From contig CM022373.1 in the NCBI GenBank assembly GCA_011800155.1, positions 682,001 to 746,000 on the forward strand: DNA of 64,000 bases. Direction: 5' to 3'. A program made the translations under genes and the position numbers. The notes beneath the pieces are model-generated. The model saw only the letters and a program-made list of their open reading frames with translations, had not been told where the DNA came from and did no database searches. This document shows positions 60,879 to 64,000 of the stretch, one piece after another (within the stretch, counting starts at the first letter, position 1; the number at the start of each line of letters is the position of its first letter). Origin of the DNA: Flammulina velutipes (taxonomy: Eukaryota > Basidiomycota > Agaricomycetes > Agaricales > Physalacriaceae).

Positions 60879-62370
60879 TTAAGCCGTGGGTTGATATACT
60901 GACACGTAGTTCACTTCCCACTTGGCATCTGGGAGCGCGTCAGCACCGGGTCACAATCCAAACAATTATCCCCAACTCACTCTTGTAGTTCTCCGGGTTC
61001 AGCACAGCCTCGGCGCACGATACTTTCATCTCTGCCTCGCACCCAGATTTAGCCCACTCAGGCCCTGCCCATTGACCACACAATGTAGTGTCAAACGTCA
61101 TAACCTGCTCAATGAAATGGTCATCCAGAGGACACTTGGTGTTCTTTAGTATGGACACTGGTTTGGGCCAACTTGCAGGATTGGGATTCCCATTGGTGAT
61201 ATCCTGAGGAATCTCTGAGCGCGTGAAGAACCAGATTTTGATGGCTTCTGTGGTACGACCGTACACGTAGACGCCACCGCCTGCCGCGTTGAAACCTTGC
61301 CCGTACGACTTGGCTGCATTAGGACCATTGTCTATGGAATAACAGCCTGTGTTGTCTGGAGGATGAACGGCGCATTGTGGCGAGCCTGGTTCAGATGCCA
61401 TGTCCGTAGGGATATCTGTATCCATTATGCATCCGTCCTTAGTGTGATATGCAATTTGGTTGGCCTTCTGGTTATGTATGCCTTCGAGGATATCAATCTC
61501 GCCTGCGGGAGACAAGTTAGTACACAAAGATGAAGCCTGAAGAGATTTTGGGAGGACCTTTATTAGGCCAGGTTTTCTCTTTGTCCTTTCCTACCGTCCA
61601 ATATGCCGGCCAAACGGAGCAACCGTGGGGCATCAGGCTAGCATCCATAATGACCAATACTCTCTCAGGAAGTGGCAAAACACTCTCGATTCGTACCCTG
61701 CAAGAGAGCAGTCAATTAATTTTTGTTTCGATGGCGATCAGGCGCGTGAAAATAGACGTACGAATTCCTATATTGGCCCGCCTCCAGTTTGGTTGTATCG
61801 TCAACCTTCATGCAGAATTGCCCCTTCTCGTTGACCCAAGCAAGTTTCTGCTGCTCCGATTGTTCTCGGGATTGATAATTGACGAAGCCTTCGGTAGGGT
61901 CTTCCTTCTTGTGGAAATCCCACCTAGATGATAGACCATAATGTCAACGGATGCGGTTGAAATGGAACACAAAGCACTCACTCGAGAAACTCCCTTCCTT
62001 GATACTTCTTGATGAGTGTGAAACCGCCTACCGCGACCTCGGCGGGTTGCGCGTTTGGGTTCGGGAGACCTTCTTGACGGCGGAGCGGAACATGGGCGCT
62101 GTTGCGTTCCTTCATCCAAGAGCTGGTCGACCACGCTCTACTGCGCCTCGGGTTAAGAGGCGTATACTTGCCTGAACTGTCACGGTAGTTGTCTCGTCCT
62201 ACGAGGTCTTCTGGCTCGAAAGTCTCGCGTACCATGGGCAGGTGATCCCCGATGGGTACTGGATCAGCGTCCGAGACGTCTGAATCTTTCGAAGCCAGAG
62301 GCAAAGCGGCAGTCAGGGAGACCCCGAACAAGAAAAAGAGGGAGAGGGAGAGGGATGGGAAGAACATCAT
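60879..62370 (-). CDS. Secreted glycoside hydrolase family 16 enzyme, copy 2
   Basis: Five exons (62370-61982, 61923-61762, 61697-61558, 61502-60981, 60928-60879) give 420 residues. A signal peptide ([20 protein letters not shown]) precedes a propeptide of about 85 residues, longer than in copy 1, and then the GH16 fold with [12 protein letters not shown], the catalytic [12 protein letters not shown], and [20 protein letters not shown]. The last exon (50 bases) encodes [12 protein letters not shown]. Introns fall at matching places in all three copies. Copy 3, downstream, is much closer to this one than copy 1 is. Confidence 0.93.
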
Positions 62371-63202
62371 GAATTTAGAAGCACCGGGAGGTGAAATGCA
62401 GAACCAGTCCGCGAGAAATGAGAGGGCAAGAACCGGCTTGTGGTAAGCCAGCCAGTGGCTTGAGAAGAGGAGGAGGGAGGGGAGGGGAGGGAGATCAAGT
62501 CAACAGATACCGCATTCTCTCACCATTGCCAAACATATTAAATGTTTGAGATTATCTTGGCCTGTTCAAGGTAGCGCGACAAGAGTCAAGGTTGCTGGTG
62601 ACCGAGGCGACGCGGGCAGTATTAGACCGAAGTTGTCAGGACAATGAAGGTTAAAGTAATAGATCAACGTACACCCAAGATCACCTAGTTGTAATGCAAC
62701 CCATCTTTCAGTAGCTAGAGCAGCGCCCAATCGAAATCGTTGAGTGTATCCAAGAGCAAGTGTCGACTGTCCTTTGTTGGGAGATTCCTGCACCATGTAT
62801 CAGTGCAAGATCCAAGTCTCAATGAACGTGGGTAATAAATGCTATGATGTGATCGTTACGACTTCTAGGATAGTGTAGGGATAGCAGCATGGCGCAGTGG
62901 CAGCGCGCGGGGCCCATAACCCCGAGGTCACTTGATCGAAACAAGTTGCTGCTAGTGACACTAGACACGGCCAATAGTTTTTGCTGAATGCGTACGTTCC
63001 GACTTGTAAAAGAAGACGTTGGCCACGTATTCTTGTTTGAGAGCAATGTCGAAGTCATCAAATACCGAATCCCACGATGTTGCTGAGCTCATAGTTTTGT
63101 TTTGAGGCCACAGTCACATATACTAGTAAAGTGTTCGTCGGTCAAAGAATCATCGGGTCAACCAACTAGACAGAGTTGAATATTCACGACGGATCCATGT
63201 AC
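62371..63202. other. Spacer between GH16 copies 2 and 3, with a tRNA
   Basis: It holds the promoter of GH16 copy 2, the initiator tRNA at 62883-62954 and the 3' end of copy 3. No exon is supportable. A GGAGG-rich purine run lies near 62467-62490. Confidence 0.5.
62883..62954 (+). tRNA. Initiator tRNA-Met (CAT)
   Basis: 72 bases fold as a cloverleaf with an A1-T72 end pair (AGCAGCA/TGCTGCT), anticodon stem GCGGGG-type with GGG/CCC at its base, loop CCCATAACC with CAT, and a T loop of GATCGAAA type. The A1:T72 pair, the GGG/CCC stem pairs and AtCGAAA instead of TTCGA in the T loop are hallmarks of eukaryotic initiator tRNA. No intron. Confidence 0.95.
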
Positions 63203-64000
63203 CTAATCCTGTGGCTCATAGATCGACAAATATTTCACCTTCCATTTGGCATCTACGCATCAATCAATACGATGGAATCCTGCTAATCATAACCCACTCA
63301 CTTTTGTAGTTCTCTGGATCCATCACCGTCTCTTCGCATGTTTTAGGACACCCCGACCCCGCCCATGAATTTGAGTCCCCCGCCCACTGGCCACACAGTG
63401 TAGTATCGAACGTGATAACCTGCTCTATAAAGTGCTTATCCAGAGCGCATTTCGATTTCTTCAGGACAGAAACAGGTTTGGGCCAGGTTGAAGGCTGGGG
63501 TTTCCTATCGGTGATGTCCTGAGGAACCTCTGAGCGCGTGAAGAACCAGACCATGATAGCATCGTTTGTGCGGCCGTACACATAGACGCCACCGCCTGCC
63601 GTGTTGAAACCTTCCCCGTAAGATTTTTCTGCATGTACGCCTTTAATTGTAGCACCACAGCCACCCGCACAATTAGTCGAGAGTATGTCGGACGCCATGT
63701 CTGCAGAATCGTCTAGCAAGCATCCATCGCTGGTGTGATAAGTGACTTGGTTGACTTTGGAGTTATGAACACCTTCAAGAATATCGATCTCCCCTATGAA
63801 TGTTTAGCACCGAGTTGAGTATCGCTGGTCAACCATACCTTTCGCTGGCCATTCATTGCCCTTTCCTAAAGTCCAATAGGCCGGCCATACAGAGCAACCA
63901 TAAGGCATCGCGACAATGTCCGCAATTACGACCACCCTCTCAGGAAGCGGTGTGTTGGTCAGAATTCGGATTCTACGAACAGTCAATACTAATTACATGC
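63203..64000 (-). CDS. Secreted GH16 enzyme, copy 3, 5' part cut by window end
   Basis: Visible exons are 63972-63839, 63793-63302 and 63253-63203; the signal peptide and first exons lie beyond the window. Sequence follows copy 2 closely: [37 protein letters not shown] with the catalytic residues, [20 protein letters not shown] and CGQWAG. The end AKWKVKYLSIYE comes from a 51-base last exon. All catalytic residues in view are intact. It is a tandem duplicate of copy 2 on the same strand. Confidence 0.92.

Overview
The window is nuclear DNA of a filamentous basidiomycete, most likely an agaricomycete. Genes are packed on both strands, almost every coding region is cut by introns of about 45-65 bases with GT-AG ends, and many proteins match mushroom families (HGDLRGANIL-type TKL kinase, GH16 enzymes with a tiny last exon, Cdc15-type kinase with an HCD loop). 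Exon joins were worked out by hand. For most genes the joined lengths keep one open frame from ATG to stop, which is the main support for the models.

Layout. 0.2-3.7 kb: an unknown OB-like nuclear protein, then an alpha/beta hydrolase broken by one in-frame stop. 4.0-19.5 kb, all minus strand: a 12-exon protein built from duplicated phase-0 exons, a 1700-residue Cdc15/SepH-type kinase with CH, kinase, C1 and CaaX elements, a 2.5 kb stretch with no convincing gene, dynactin p24, and a Bye1-like PHD-TFIIS-SPOC protein. 19.7-26.3 kb: a TKL kinase joined to a Rom2-like DEP module and a C-terminal membrane tail, a polyol (arabinitol/xylitol) dehydrogenase, and a tRNA-Arg. 27-47 kb, mostly housekeeping: PP2A B subunit, COX9, an ER J-protein, an Hrt3-type F-box protein, sterol acyltransferase, RED/IK splicing factor, a methyltransferase, an F-box/leucine-rich protein, a small orphan, Vps9, RNase P/MRP p30 and a monocarboxylate-type MFS transporter. 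47-52.4 kb: phosphopantetheine adenylyltransferase, an 803-residue nucleotidyltransferase-like protein and a SAP-domain membrane protein. 53-64 kb: three GH16 genes (the last cut by the window end), dolichyl-diphosphatase, phosphoglucomutase, a protein with five consecutive Zn2Cys6 clusters, and the initiator tRNA-Met.

How the parts work together. Many neighbours are divergent pairs with 90-255 bases between start codons (PP2A-B/COX9, J-protein/F-box, sterol acyltransferase/RED, PPAT/NTase-like, dolichyl-diphosphatase/phosphoglucomutase), so shared promoters are likely. Several genes touch hyphal growth and cell wall: the Cdc15-type septation kinase, dynactin, PP2A-B, Vps9, phosphoglucomutase (UDP-glucose supply), dolichol recycling and the GH16 glucanase-type enzymes. 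The most unusual items are the five-cluster zinc protein with a repeated 17+30-base exon cassette, the kinase-DEP-membrane-anchor fusion, the CH-kinase-C1-CaaX protein, and the exon-duplicated KGKGKE protein. No CRISPR array, plasmid feature or intact transposon was seen.
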